64,000 bases of DNA from Humibacillus xanthopallidus (GTDB lineage Bacteria > Actinomycetota > Actinomycetes > Actinomycetales > Dermatophilaceae), in the NCBI RefSeq assembly GCF_006716675.1, contig NZ_VFPM01000002.1, forward strand, positions 744,001 to 808,000, written 5' to 3'. Position numbers and translations under genes: made by a program. Each line of letters starts with the position of its first letter. Positions within the stretch are counted from its first letter, which is position 1. Positions 1 to 8,207 of the stretch are shown here, in pieces. Under the pieces are notes generated by a model. That model was not told the DNA's origin. It made no database searches and was given only the letters and a program-made list of their open reading frames with translations.

Positions 1-56
1 GGAGCCGGTGCCTCGACAGGCTCGATCGGGCTCGGGGTGGGCTGGGTCATGGGCAT
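1..56 (-). CDS. Possible 5' end of a minus-strand gene running off the window
   Basis: Reading the minus strand from base 56 gives ATG CCC ATG ACC and then an open Pro/Thr/Glu-rich stretch to the window edge (MPMTQPTPSPIEPVEAPA). There is no stop, but the stretch is only 18 codons, so coding status is uncertain. In many actinobacteria a DEAD-box RNA helicase lies divergent to the ferritin-like gene at 300, and such helicases often start with a Pro/Thr-rich tail. That context is the only reason to suspect a helicase here; no helicase motif is visible. Confidence 0.25.
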   Translation of the reverse strand, partial: MPMTQPTPSPIEPVEAPA

Positions 57-287
57 CTCTCGATCGGCACGAGCACCCCGGCGGGCGGGAGCTCAGTGGC
101 GCGTGACGGGCCGATCGGAGCGTGTCATGGACGGTTGGTGGCTCTCGCATCCGTGCGGGCTCCACCGGTGCGCGGCGAGTCGTTCGCTCCCCGCGAGCAC
201 CATCTGGGCAAACCTTCGGGCCGACCGGGCACCGAGCTGTCCCCGCCATCGTACCGGCACGTAGGCGCCAGGCCCGCCATCGTTCAC

Positions 288-293
288 TAGATT
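288..293 (+). promoter_or_regulatory. -10 element for a probable leaderless start at 300
   Basis: TAGATT ends 6 nt before the ATG at 300 and no Shine-Dalgarno precedes that ATG. This fits a leaderless transcript starting at or next to the A of the start codon. No clear -35 is visible. The rest of 57-287 shows no gene I can support. Confidence 0.45.
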
Positions 294-299
294 GGCTCC

Positions 300-1004
300 A
301 TGACCAGCGCCGATGCCTCCGCCGCGCCCCTCCCGCCCGACTCGGAGCCCGGCTACCTCGCCGCGGTCACCGACCTGCTCGGAGCGCTCGCCTACGGGGA
401 GCTGTGTGCCTTCTCCCAGCTGGCCAAGGATGCCGAGCTCGCCCCGACCCTGCGGCACAAGTCGGCCATTGCGCAGCTCGCCGCTCACGAGCTGCGCAAC
501 TTCACCGTGCTGAGCGAGCGGCTGGCATCGCTCGGCGTCGAGCCGGAGACGGCGATGGAGCCCTTCGTGCCGGCCGTCGACGCCTTCCACGAGCGCACGG
601 CGCCGTCCGACTGGCTCGAGGGGATGGTCAAGGCCTATGTCGGCGAGGGCATCGCGCAGGACTTCTACCGCGAGGTCTCGACCTACGTCGACGCGGACAC
701 CAGGGCGCTCGTCCTCCAGGTCCTCGAGGACGACAGCCAGGCCGACTTCGCGGTGACGGCGGTGCGCGAGGCGATCGCCGAGGACCATCGGCTCGCCGGG
801 CGCCTCGCGCTCTGGGGGCGCCGCCTCGTCGGCGAGGCGATCACCCAGGCCCAGCGCGTCGGCGTCGAGCGGGACGCGCTCGCGAGCATCCTCGTCGGCG
901 CACCGGGCCGGCCCGGGGCCGACCTCGCCGAGCTGGGGCGGATGTTCGCCCGGCTCACCGACGAGCACACCCGGCGGATGGAGCGGCTCGGCCTGTCGGC
1001 ATGA
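300..1004 (+). CDS. Ferritin-like fold protein
   Basis: 234 aa, mostly alpha-helical, soluble, no signal peptide. Carboxylate/His-bearing helices typical of ferritin-like four-helix bundles are visible: YGELCAF near residue 36, AAHELRNF near 60, GEGIAQDFYREV near 116, and AIAEDHRLAGRLALW near 160. This resembles the actinobacterial ferritin-like family related in fold to the tRNA hydroxylase MiaE. Substrate is unknown; an iron-dependent oxidase or tRNA-modification role would be inference. The ATG has a TAGATT box 6 nt upstream and no Shine-Dalgarno. A strong hairpin follows the stop. The family is commonly found near the DUF3107/TetR/moeZ block, as here. Confidence 0.8.
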   Translation: MTSADASAAPLPPDSEPGYLAAVTDLLGALAYGELCAFSQLAKDAELAPTLRHKSAIAQLAAHELRNFTVLSERLASLGVEPETAMEPFVPAVDAFHERTAPSDWLEGMVKAYVGEGIAQDFYREVSTYVDADTRALVLQVLEDDSQADFAVTAVREAIAEDHRLAGRLALWGRRLVGEAITQAQRVGVERDALASILVGAPGRPGADLAELGRMFARLTDEHTRRMERLGLSA

Positions 1005-1006
1005 CC

Positions 1007-1037
1007 GAAGGGCCCGGCCGTCGCGGCCGAGCCCTTC
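1007..1037. terminator. Intrinsic terminator, probably bidirectional
   Basis: A 14-bp stem with one mismatch and a 3-nt loop: arms 1007-1020 and 1024-1037, loop TCG. It begins 2 nt after the ferritin-like stop and also lies downstream of the convergent minus-strand gene ending at 1077, so it can serve both. There is no long T tail, as is usual in such GC-rich genomes. Confidence 0.75.
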
Positions 1038-1076
1038 GTCATGTGCAGCGGCGAATGCCGCGTGGCGCGGTCCGCG

Positions 1077-1346
1077 TCAGACGGACTTGTTCGTGATGCG
1101 GCCGTAGGCGACGATCCCGAGGGCGGCGAGGATCGCACCGACGATCCAGTACCACCAGGCGATGCCGCCGCTGGCGTTGTTGTAGCCGAAGATCGCACCG
1201 AGGATCAGCGTCGCGACGAGTGAGGCGACGATGCCGATGACGATCGTCATGAGGATCGAGATGTTCTGCTTGCCGGGGAGGATGAGACGGCCCAGGGCGC
1301 CGATGATGAGACCGGCGATGATCGCTCCGATAATGGTGCCAAGCAT
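1077..1346 (-). CDS. GlsB/YeaQ/YmgE family membrane protein (copy 1)
   Basis: 89 aa. Starts MLGTIIGAIIAGLIIGALGR; the ATG at 1346 is preceded by AGAAGGAG at good spacing, so longer upstream readings are rejected. About three hydrophobic helices and a central LPGKQN-type loop match the transglycosylase-associated (PF04226) family of small stress-related inner-membrane proteins. Molecular function is unknown despite the family name. A second copy lies directly upstream at 1481-1756 and a third at 40817. The two neighbours are separated by about 135 nt, so they may have separate promoters. Confidence 0.85.
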   Translation of the reverse strand: MLGTIIGAIIAGLIIGALGRLILPGKQNISILMTIVIGIVASLVATLILGAIFGYNNASGGIAWWYWIVGAILAALGIVAYGRITNKSV

Positions 1347-1480
1347 GTCGTTGCTCCTTCTGGCCGCCGGATGAAGGCGACCTCTTGTTCCGCGCCGGGA
1401 GCGCAGATGACAGGTGAACTGTCCCACCATTGGGGCGGGTGTGGTGGGTGTGACGCGCGGAAATTGCACGACAGGGACCC

Positions 1481-1756
1481 TCAGCGGGTGGGGTGGCTCT
1501 CGCCCCTCACCCGGCCGTAGCCCAGGATCAGAGCTGCCGCGACGATGACTCCGATGACTCCGGAGACCCAGTCGACGGAGGCGGCGGTGCGGTCACCGCT
1601 GATCGAGTAGTAGATCAGCGTCCCGACGAGCGACCCGGCGGCGCCGAGCACGATCGTCATGAGGATGCTGATGGACTGCCTGCCCGGTAGCACCAGACGG
1701 GCGATGGGGCCGACGACGGCACCGGCGACGACTGCGAACACGACGGTCCACAGCAT
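1481..1756 (-). CDS. GlsB/YeaQ/YmgE family membrane protein (copy 2)
   Basis: 91 aa, starting MLWTVVFAVVAGAVVGPIAR. The ATG at 1756 has GGAGG about 8 nt upstream, which decides the start over longer readings. The LPGRQSISILMTIVLG core and terminal hydrophobic helix match copy 1 (LPGKQNISILMTIVIG), so these are tandem paralogues. Integral membrane protein of a general-stress-associated family with no known biochemical activity. Confidence 0.85.
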   Translation of the reverse strand: MLWTVVFAVVAGAVVGPIARLVLPGRQSISILMTIVLGAAGSLVGTLIYYSISGDRTAASVDWVSGVIGVIVAAALILGYGRVRGESHPTR

Positions 1757-1881
1757 GCTGGCTCCCTCCGGACGGCCCGATCGTTGTCGCGCTGACGGCG
1801 GACCGGCGCGAGCCGGTCCCTGACGAGAGGGTCGTACCCGGATCGGGGCCACTGTGCACGCGGTGGCCCCGGCCGATCGGA

Positions 1882-2103
1882 TCAGGAGGCGCCGAAGCCG
1901 ACTCCCGTGCGGCGCTCCGCGCCCGTGGTCACGTAGCCGATGGACGCCGACGGAACGATGATGCGGCCGCCCTTGTCGTCGACGAGCTCGAGGACGTCGG
2001 AGTCCAGGGCTGCCTTGACCGCAGCAAGGATCTCGTCGGTCGACTGCGTGGTCTCGAAGGCGATCTCGCGCGCCACGTTCTGCACGCCGATGCGGATCTC
2101 CAC
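1882..2103 (-). CDS. DUF3107 family protein
   Basis: 73 aa, GTG start (GTG GAG ATC CGC). Begins MEIRIGVQNVAREIAFETTQ and ends with a Gly-rich tail. Matches the actinobacterial DUF3107 family (M. tuberculosis TB9.4 region), a small ATP-binding-like fold of unknown role. It lies 56 nt downstream of the TetR gene on the same strand and is usually its neighbour. It may be co-transcribed with that regulator. Confidence 0.85.
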   Translation of the reverse strand: MEIRIGVQNVAREIAFETTQSTDEILAAVKAALDSDVLELVDDKGGRIIVPSASIGYVTTGAERRTGVGFGAS

Positions 2104-2159
2104 GTCATACCTGCTTTCTCACACGTCGTCGGGCGCGCGATCGGCGCCCTGTCGTCACC

Positions 2160-2822
2160 TTAACCAGCGGTGGTGCCGACGGATTCCTTGGGCTTGTCGG
2201 CGCCCGACCGCACGGACGGGAAGGCGCCGAACCCACGGCGGATCAGGGCAGCGGTGACGCGCACGGCGGTGTCCTCGGAGAGGGTGGCCTCGTGGGTGAG
2301 CCAGTGGCGCGCAGCGGTCTGGGCCATGCCGACGAAGGCGACCCCGACGAGCACTGCCTCCTCCTGCTCCATCGAGGTCTCGCTCGTGATGATCTCGGCC
2401 ATCGCCTCGGCGCACGTGAGGTCGATCTGGTCGAGGCGCTTGCGCACCTCGGGCTCGTTGGCGAGGTCGGACTCGAAGATGAGGCGGAAGGCCGCGCCCT
2501 CCTGCCCGACGAAGTCGAAGTAGGCCCGGGTCATCGTGTTGATGCGTGCCTTGTTGTCCTCGAGGGCGAGCGCGTCTCGCACGAGCTGCTCGAGCTCGCC
2601 GGTGTGCTGGTCGATGAGCGCGAGGTAGAGCTCGAGCTTGCCCGGGAAGTGCTGGTAGAGCACCGGCTTCGAGACGCCTGCTCGCGCGGCGATGTCGTCC
2701 ATGGCCGCCGCGTGGTAGCCGTTCTCGACGAAGACGCCGAGAGCTGCGTCGAGCAGCTGGGCGCGTCGCTCCGATCGGGGGAGCCGCTGGCCGCGAACGG
2801 CGGCGGTGGTGTCGTCAGGCAT
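2160..2822 (-). CDS. TetR/AcrR family transcriptional regulator
   Basis: 220 aa. N-terminal helix-turn-helix at about residues 15-60 (RRAQLLDAALGVFVENGYHA, then SKPVLYQHFPGKLELYLALI), followed by an all-helical ligand domain. ATG at 2822 with GAGGAACC upstream. It is divergent from moeZ, and a 24-nt imperfect palindrome lies between them at 2881-2904. This makes it a candidate local repressor of itself and moeZ. The ligand is not predictable from sequence. Same order as in mycobacteria, where a TetR gene sits beside DUF3107 and moeZ. Confidence 0.9.
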   Translation of the reverse strand: MPDDTTAAVRGQRLPRSERRAQLLDAALGVFVENGYHAAAMDDIAARAGVSKPVLYQHFPGKLELYLALIDQHTGELEQLVRDALALEDNKARINTMTRAYFDFVGQEGAAFRLIFESDLANEPEVRKRLDQIDLTCAEAMAEIITSETSMEQEEAVLVGVAFVGMAQTAARHWLTHEATLSEDTAVRVTAALIRRGFGAFPSVRSGADKPKESVGTTAG

Positions 2823-2880
2823 CCGGTTCCTCGAGAGCGATCGTGCTGCGTCGCCCCTTCGCGGGACGACGATGTCATTG

Positions 2881-2904
2881 TCACCATACCGAGCAGTACG
2901 GTGA
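2881..2904. promoter_or_regulatory. Palindromic operator candidate (TetR) overlapping the moeZ -10
   Basis: Arms TCACCATAC (2881-2889) and GTACGGTGA (2896-2904) are inverted repeats with 8 of 9 matches around a 6-nt spacer. The right arm contains TACGGT (2897-2902), a -10-like hexamer ending 6 nt before the moeZ ATG. Binding here would block leaderless moeZ transcription and could also affect the tetR promoter. Confidence 0.6.
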
Positions 2905-2908
2905 TCGC

Positions 2909-4087
2909 ATGTCGACGGATCCGCTGGTCAAGACGGGTCGCCCGCTCAGCCGGCCAGAGCTGACGCGCTACGCGCGACACGTGCTCCTGCCCGACGTGGG
3001 CCGGGACGGTCAGGAGCGTCTCGCGGCTGCGCGGGTGCTCGTCGTCGGCGCCGGGGGCCTCGGCTCGCCGGCGCTGCTCTATCTCGCGGCTGCCGGTGTC
3101 GGCACCATCGGCGTCGTCGACGCCGACGTCGTCGACCTCACCAACCTGCACAGGCAGGTGATCCACTCGGACGCCGACATCGGAAGGCCGAAGACCGAGT
3201 CCGCCGAGGCGGCCGTGCACCGGGTCAACCCGCACGTGACCGTCGAGCGCCACGACGTGGCTCTCGACTCGAGCAACGCCCTCGAGGTCATCGCGGGCTA
3301 CGACCTCGTCGTCGACGGCACCGACAACTTCCCGACGCGCTATCTCGTCAACGACGCGTGCGTCATGCTCGGCAAACCGCACGTCTGGGGGTCGATCCTG
3401 CGCTTCGACGGCCAGGTCTCGGTGTGGTGGGCCGGCCACGGGCCCTGCTACCGGTGTGTCTTCCCCGAGCCGCCACCGCCCGGATCGGTGCCGAGCTGCG
3501 CGGAGGGCGGCGTCCTCGGCGTGCTCTGTGCGTCCATCGGGTCCGTGCAGTCGACCGAGGCGATCAAGCTGCTCCTCGGCATCGGCGAGCCGCTCACCGG
3601 TCGTCTGCTCATCCACGACGCACTACGCCAGAGCTGGGACACCCTGACCGTCCGAGCCGACCCCGACTGCCCCGTGTGTGGCACCCACCCGACCGTCACC
3701 GAGCTCATCGACTACGTCGAGTTCTGCGGGGTGCCCGGTGCGGCCACGCCCGAGGAGGGCGACCTTCCGACCGTGACGGTGCACGAGATGGCCGACGAGC
3801 TCGCCTCGGGCGCCCCGCCACTGCTCGTCGACGTGCGCGGCACCGAGGAGCGCGCCATCGCGAGCATCCCCGGCGCGGTCGCGATCCATCTCGACAGCTT
3901 CAGATCCGGTGAGGCGTTCGACGAGCTGCCTTCTGACCGAAGGGTGCTCATCCACTGCAAGGTCGGCGCACGCTCTGCCGAGGCGACGAGACTCGCACTG
4001 CGCGCGGGGTTCACCGACGTCGCGAACGTCGAGGGCGGCATACTCGCCTACCTGCGCGAGATCGACCCGACGCAGCCGGAGTACTGA
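2909..4087 (+). CDS. moeZ: Adenylyltransferase/sulfurtransferase MoeZ (MoeB-rhodanese fusion)
   Basis: 392 aa, the usual MoeZ length. An N-terminal E1-like domain has the nucleotide loop GAGGLG (47-52), an R-rich loop LHRQVIH, zinc pairs CYRC and CPVC, and PSCAEGG near 196. A C-terminal rhodanese domain from about 285 has the persulfide loop HCKVGARS with Cys350. The family adenylates the C-terminus of small ubiquitin-like sulfur carriers (MoaD, CysO) and loads sulfur onto it, serving molybdopterin and cysteine synthesis. The ATG at 2909 aligns with mycobacterial MoeZ; a TACGGT box 6 nt upstream suggests a leaderless start. moaE lies at 32564. Confidence 0.93.
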   Translation: MSTDPLVKTGRPLSRPELTRYARHVLLPDVGRDGQERLAAARVLVVGAGGLGSPALLYLAAAGVGTIGVVDADVVDLTNLHRQVIHSDADIGRPKTESAEAAVHRVNPHVTVERHDVALDSSNALEVIAGYDLVVDGTDNFPTRYLVNDACVMLGKPHVWGSILRFDGQVSVWWAGHGPCYRCVFPEPPPPGSVPSCAEGGVLGVLCASIGSVQSTEAIKLLLGIGEPLTGRLLIHDALRQSWDTLTVRADPDCPVCGTHPTVTELIDYVEFCGVPGAATPEEGDLPTVTVHEMADELASGAPPLLVDVRGTEERAIASIPGAVAIHLDSFRSGEAFDELPSDRRVLIHCKVGARSAEATRLALRAGFTDVANVEGGILAYLREIDPTQPEY

Positions 4088-4151
4088 GCCAGCCTGTCCG
4101 CCCCGCGGGGATCTTCCCCTCCCGCGCCGCCCACCCGAGGAGGGTGCCTCC

Positions 4152-4868
4152 ATGTCCGTCGAGGACCACGCCGCGAGGGTGCTCGACCTCGTGGCCCGCA
4201 TCCCGTCCGGGCGCGTGCTCGCCTACGGCGACATCGCCCAGCGCCTCGGTGGGATGGGGCCGCGCACCGTGGGCACGGTGATGAGCCGCTACGGCTCCGA
4301 CGTGCCGTGGTGGCGGGTCATCCGCTCGGACGGTCGCCCGCCCCAGGGGCTCGAGGCGGAGGCCCTCGAGCACTGGCGCGCCGAGGGCACGCCGATGGTG
4401 GGCGGGCTCGTCGAGGGCGGTCGGGCCGACATGGCCCGGGCTCGCTGGGACGACGCACCGGCGGCCGCTCCGGCCGGTGCGCGGGGAACCGTGCACCACA
4501 TCGAGATCTGGGTCGAGGACATCGAGGCGGCGGGGCGCGAGTGGGGCTGGCTGCTCGAACGCCTGGGCTACCGCCTCGGCGACGACTGGGGCCACGGTCG
4601 GGCCTGGGAGCTCGGGTCGCTCTACGTCGTCGTGGAGTCGGGCCCCGACGTCGCTGGCGGACGCCACGAACGCAAGCGTCCCGGGGTCAATCACCTTGCC
4701 TTCCATGGGGGTTCGCGCGCCGACGTCGACGCCGTCGTGGCAGAGTGCGCGCGCGGTGGCTGGACGCTGATGTTCGCCGACACGCATCCGTATGCCGGTG
4801 GGCCGGCGCACTACGCCGCCTACCTCGAGAGCGGTGAGGGCTTCGAGGTCGAGCTCGTGGCCGAGTGA
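4152..4868 (+). CDS. Alkyltransferase-like (ATL) protein fused to a VOC/glyoxalase domain
   Basis: 238 aa. Residues 1-100 match the O6-alkylguanine-DNA alkyltransferase fold (IPSGRVLAYGDIA, GPRTVGTVMSR), but the active-site PCHR motif reads PWWRVI (52-57). The reactive Cys is therefore Trp, the hallmark of ATL proteins, which bind alkylated guanine and flag it for nucleotide excision repair rather than repairing it. Residues about 113-238 form a VOC fold (VHHIEIWVEDIEAAGREWG, GVNHLAFHGG, EGFEVELV). AGGAGGG lies before the ATG. It is 64 nt downstream of moeZ, matching the usual place of the ATL gene between moeZ and adnA. The VOC half is unusual. Confidence 0.85.
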   Translation: MSVEDHAARVLDLVARIPSGRVLAYGDIAQRLGGMGPRTVGTVMSRYGSDVPWWRVIRSDGRPPQGLEAEALEHWRAEGTPMVGGLVEGGRADMARARWDDAPAAAPAGARGTVHHIEIWVEDIEAAGREWGWLLERLGYRLGDDWGHGRAWELGSLYVVVESGPDVAGGRHERKRPGVNHLAFHGGSRADVDAVVAECARGGWTLMFADTHPYAGGPAHYAAYLESGEGFEVELVAE

Positions 4869-4985
4869 GGACGAGTGAGGCCGAGGCCCCACGCCGACCT
4901 CGGCGTCGCGCCACGTGGGCCGCGCGCTTGGCGCTAGGGTGACGCAAGCCTCCTCCAGCGTGCCTCGACAAGGATGACGACAGCC

Positions 4986-6440
4986 ATGACCCGTCGGATC
5001 ACCGTGTGGACCCCCGTCGCGGACGACACCGTGGCGTCCGCGACCGCCCTGGTGCACCACCTCGACGCGCAGACCTTGCCGGTGCAGGAGTGGGAGGTCG
5101 TGCTCGCCGCCTCGCCCGGACCCCACGTCGCCGACCTCGAGCGGGTGGCAGCCCACCGGCCGAACGTGCGGGTCCTCGTACAGGATGCCGGAGAAGTGCC
5201 CGCCGACGAGGGCGAGGCCGACCACGCGCGTGCCGAGGGTGAGTGGGTGCTCGTGCTCGCGCCCGACGACCGCGTGGAGCCGGCGGCGCTGAGCCGACTC
5301 GTCCAGCTCGGGGCGGAGGCGGGCGACCACGACGTCCTCTCCGTCCGGGCTGCGACCACCCTCTGGGGCGTCGCCGACGGGACCGTGGTGCTCACGCGCC
5401 GGGAGGGGTCGCGCGCCCGCGAGGGCGGGCAGCGCGCCGCCGAGAGGGTTGCCCCCATGGGCCTTCGCCGTCGGGTCGCCCCGTCGCCGTCGGACCCGGC
5501 GCACGTGCTCTCGGAGATCACGGCCGATGTCCGGTGGGTCGACGGTGTGCTCGAGTTCCTCGGACGGGCTCCCCTGCATGCCGCGGGTGCGGCCGGTGCC
5601 GACATCGTGCTCGTGGGCCGGCGCACCGGGGTCGTGCACGCCCACCCCGTCGACACATTCACCGTCTCGGGTGACGACGAGGACACCGAGCCGAGTCTGC
5701 TGTGGACGGCCAGTGTGCCCGTCGAGGCCCACGACGTCGACGACGAGCTCGAGGTCTGGCTGGAGGTGGAGCCCTCCGACACGGACGACGAGGAGGGCGC
5801 GTCGGCGAGGGGAGCCCTGCGGCCGCCCCTCGTGGGTCGGGTCGAGGCCGCTCCGGACCGCGAGCTGGACGCGCCCGCCGTCGTCCGGGGCCGTCTGGTC
5901 TCGGTGCGCTCGGACGGTGAGGGCATCGTCGTCGACCTCGGTGCGACTGGACGCTCCCTCCTCGGTCGTCTCGACCCGCGCCACGCGACGGTCGTCGAGG
6001 ACGCGACGGGGTCGCTGCTCACCGTCGAGGTGCCGCAGCTGGAGCATCGCAGCACCGGCGTCGTCGAGGGGTCGCTCCTGATCGGGGGTGTGCCCCTGCC
6101 CGCTCGACTCGTCATCGACGAGTTCCCTCGGGTCGAGTGCCGGCTGACGGGGTCGCCCGGCCGAGCTGCCCTCGAGTGGAGCTTCGGGCCGGGTCCGGCC
6201 GCGCCCACGGGTTGCGAGGTGATCACCTCGCCCACGGGCGAGTTCGTCGTGGCGACGCCTCGGCCCGAGGCGCCAGCAGCGACCGTGAGAGCGCCCAGGG
6301 CGCCGGCGCGGCCGCAGGCCACCGGGCCGGTTGCCGCCTTGCGGCGTCGGCTCCCGAAGGGTGTCGATCCCGTCGTCGCGAAGCTCTCCACGATGCACTC
6401 GCTCCGTGGTGCCTACCGGCGGGCCACTGGACTGCGCTGA
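4986..6440 (+). CDS. GT2-like glycosyltransferase with C-terminal beta-rich region
   Basis: 484 aa from ATG 4986; ATG 4974 is the alternative. AAGGA sits 11 nt before 4986 but touches 4974, so 4986 is preferred. Residues 1-105 resemble a diverged GT-A Rossmann domain: RRITVWTPVADD, then a DDR triplet in LVLAPDDRVEP at the nucleotide-sugar/metal position. The rest is rich in Glu, Val and Gly and appears beta-structured, ending in a basic tail (ALRRRLPKG). No membrane helix. It is convergent with the GT61/methyltransferase pair, suggesting a cell-surface glycan role. Donor and acceptor are unknown, and activity is uncertain given the weak motifs. Confidence 0.6.
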   Translation: MTRRITVWTPVADDTVASATALVHHLDAQTLPVQEWEVVLAASPGPHVADLERVAAHRPNVRVLVQDAGEVPADEGEADHARAEGEWVLVLAPDDRVEPAALSRLVQLGAEAGDHDVLSVRAATTLWGVADGTVVLTRREGSRAREGGQRAAERVAPMGLRRRVAPSPSDPAHVLSEITADVRWVDGVLEFLGRAPLHAAGAAGADIVLVGRRTGVVHAHPVDTFTVSGDDEDTEPSLLWTASVPVEAHDVDDELEVWLEVEPSDTDDEEGASARGALRPPLVGRVEAAPDRELDAPAVVRGRLVSVRSDGEGIVVDLGATGRSLLGRLDPRHATVVEDATGSLLTVEVPQLEHRSTGVVEGSLLIGGVPLPARLVIDEFPRVECRLTGSPGRAALEWSFGPGPAAPTGCEVITSPTGEFVVATPRPEAPAATVRAPRAPARPQATGPVAALRRRLPKGVDPVVAKLSTMHSLRGAYRRATGLR

Positions 6441-6464
6441 GCCGCCGCGGACGGCGAGGGGCGG

Positions 6465-8207
6465 TCAGCTGTCGAGGGTCGCGAGGATCTCGTCTCCGAA
6501 GCGGTCGAGCTCGAAGGTGAAGCCGGAGTGGAAGGCCTCGTCGGTCCAGCCGCCCTTGGGGTGCTGGATGTCGCTCGGCGACCAGAAGTAGTGCAGGTCG
6601 AGACCGATGACGGAGCCGATGAGGTACTCGTTGTTGGCCGTGTTGGCGTTGCCGGACAGCAGCACGCACCGCGCGCCGGGCGCGAACATGAGGCTGAACA
6701 TGCCGCTGCCACCGAAGCCGGCGATGCGCCGCGCCTGGCGGAAGATGCTGATCTGGTCACCGAAGGAGTGGTCCTCGGGGTAGACGACCGTGTAGCCCTC
6801 GCGGACGAACCACTCCTCGACCTCCGGCAGGTTGTGGCAGGTGCGCCACCCGCCCGGTCGCCGGGAGACGAAGATGCGCTCCGGGGTCTCGAGGTGCGGA
6901 GTGTGCAACCGGCGTCCGATCTCCGCGTAGAGCGCCCCGAGCGCGAGGTCGGCGTAGTGGGGCATCGAGAAGCCCGGCGTCACGGCATACAGCACCTCGG
7001 GGCGCACGGCCGCGTTGAAGGGGATGTAGGCCACCTCGTCCCGAGGGATGCCGAGGGCGTCGAGGAGCTGTAGCTGGTAGCCGGGCGCCTCGGTCTGGCC
7101 CTCGCGGAGGCTGATGAGCGGCCGCACTCCGGGGTCGAGACGGCGAGCCTCGGTCCACCCGTGGTAGCGCGAGATCACCTCGGTCATGACGTGGCCGTAG
7201 TGCCCGGGGTACTCCGTGTCGAGGTACATGTAGCTGCCGGGGAGGTCTGTCGGCGTGGGGTCCCACCGCGAGATCAACCGGTCCAGAGCGGCATTGCCAC
7301 AGACCATCGTGTGGTGGAGGAGCCGGTGCCCGAGGTGGTGACGGAACGTCTCGGGCAGGTAGAAGTCGCCCATGATGATGCGCTGTCGCGGGAGCACGAC
7401 CGGCGCGGTGTAGCGGCGCAGCGTCTGCTCGGGCACCTTGACGACGCCGGGGCCGTGGACGGGGCCCTTGCCGTGGACCGTGACCGAGGCCCGGCTCGGG
7501 TAGGAGTAGGCCGGCCGCGTCTCGACGACCGCGCCCCAGCTGTCACCGAGACGACGAGTGAGGATCTCGGCAGCACGCGCGTCACGCAGCTTGAAGAGGT
7601 GGCGGTTGCGCTTGCAGACGTAGGCGGCATCGCCGGAGAGCACGATGGCAGAGGCGGATTCGCGCAGCTCGGCGTCGGCGACGTTGAGCTTGGGGGCGGT
7701 GGCGGCGGCGTCTGCGCCGGGGTTCGCAGGTGCCCCGTCGAGCCGGGCGAGCAATTCGAGCACCGTCTCTCCGGGGACGTCGTGCAGCGCCGGGTCCTCG
7801 ACGTCGGCGAGGCGGTCGACGACGTACCACCCGCCCGGCTCGAGGAGCAGGAACATCTCGCGGAAGCAGGCGAGCTTCTGCCCCTTGTGGCCGTTGCCCG
7901 ACTCGACGATGACCTGCGGGCGCGGCAGTCCCGCGACATGGTGCACGCGGTCCCAGACGCTGGTGCACGCCTGCAGCCGCACGTTGGGGGGCAGCTCGGC
8001 CGTGGTCGCGGGATCGTCGGCCGACACGGGCAGCACGTGGACCGTCACGTCGGGCAGCCGACGGGCCAGCTCGGTGGCGATCTCGGCGGTGTCGTGGCCG
8101 AGGACGAGCACGATGTCGTGCACGTCGAGCGGGGCGGCCCCAGCCGGGGCGCCGGCCGCGCCACCCGACTCGACGAGGTCGAGCACGGTGCGCACGAGCG
8201 GGTTCAT
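6465..8207 (-). CDS. Glycosyltransferase family 61 protein with N-terminal methyltransferase-like domain
   Basis: 580 aa. Residues about 1-165 have a Rossmann-like layout (DIVLVLGHDTAEIATELARR, PQVIVESGNGHKGQKLACF, LLEPGGWYVVDRL) like class I methyltransferases, but with no canonical GxGxG. Residues about 225-560 match DUF563/GT61: TEYPGHYGHVMTEV, RIFVSRRP, RRIAGFGGSGMFSLMFAPGA. GT61 enzymes add xylose, arabinose or GlcNAc to glycans. The ATG at 8207 overlaps the upstream methyltransferase stop as ATGA, implying translational coupling. With its neighbours it probably builds or decorates a cell-surface polysaccharide. Confidence 0.75.
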   Translation of the reverse strand: MNPLVRTVLDLVESGGAAGAPAGAAPLDVHDIVLVLGHDTAEIATELARRLPDVTVHVLPVSADDPATTAELPPNVRLQACTSVWDRVHHVAGLPRPQVIVESGNGHKGQKLACFREMFLLLEPGGWYVVDRLADVEDPALHDVPGETVLELLARLDGAPANPGADAAATAPKLNVADAELRESASAIVLSGDAAYVCKRNRHLFKLRDARAAEILTRRLGDSWGAVVETRPAYSYPSRASVTVHGKGPVHGPGVVKVPEQTLRRYTAPVVLPRQRIIMGDFYLPETFRHHLGHRLLHHTMVCGNAALDRLISRWDPTPTDLPGSYMYLDTEYPGHYGHVMTEVISRYHGWTEARRLDPGVRPLISLREGQTEAPGYQLQLLDALGIPRDEVAYIPFNAAVRPEVLYAVTPGFSMPHYADLALGALYAEIGRRLHTPHLETPERIFVSRRPGGWRTCHNLPEVEEWFVREGYTVVYPEDHSFGDQISIFRQARRIAGFGGSGMFSLMFAPGARCVLLSGNANTANNEYLIGSVIGLDLHYFWSPSDIQHPKGGWTDEAFHSGFTFELDRFGDEILATLDS

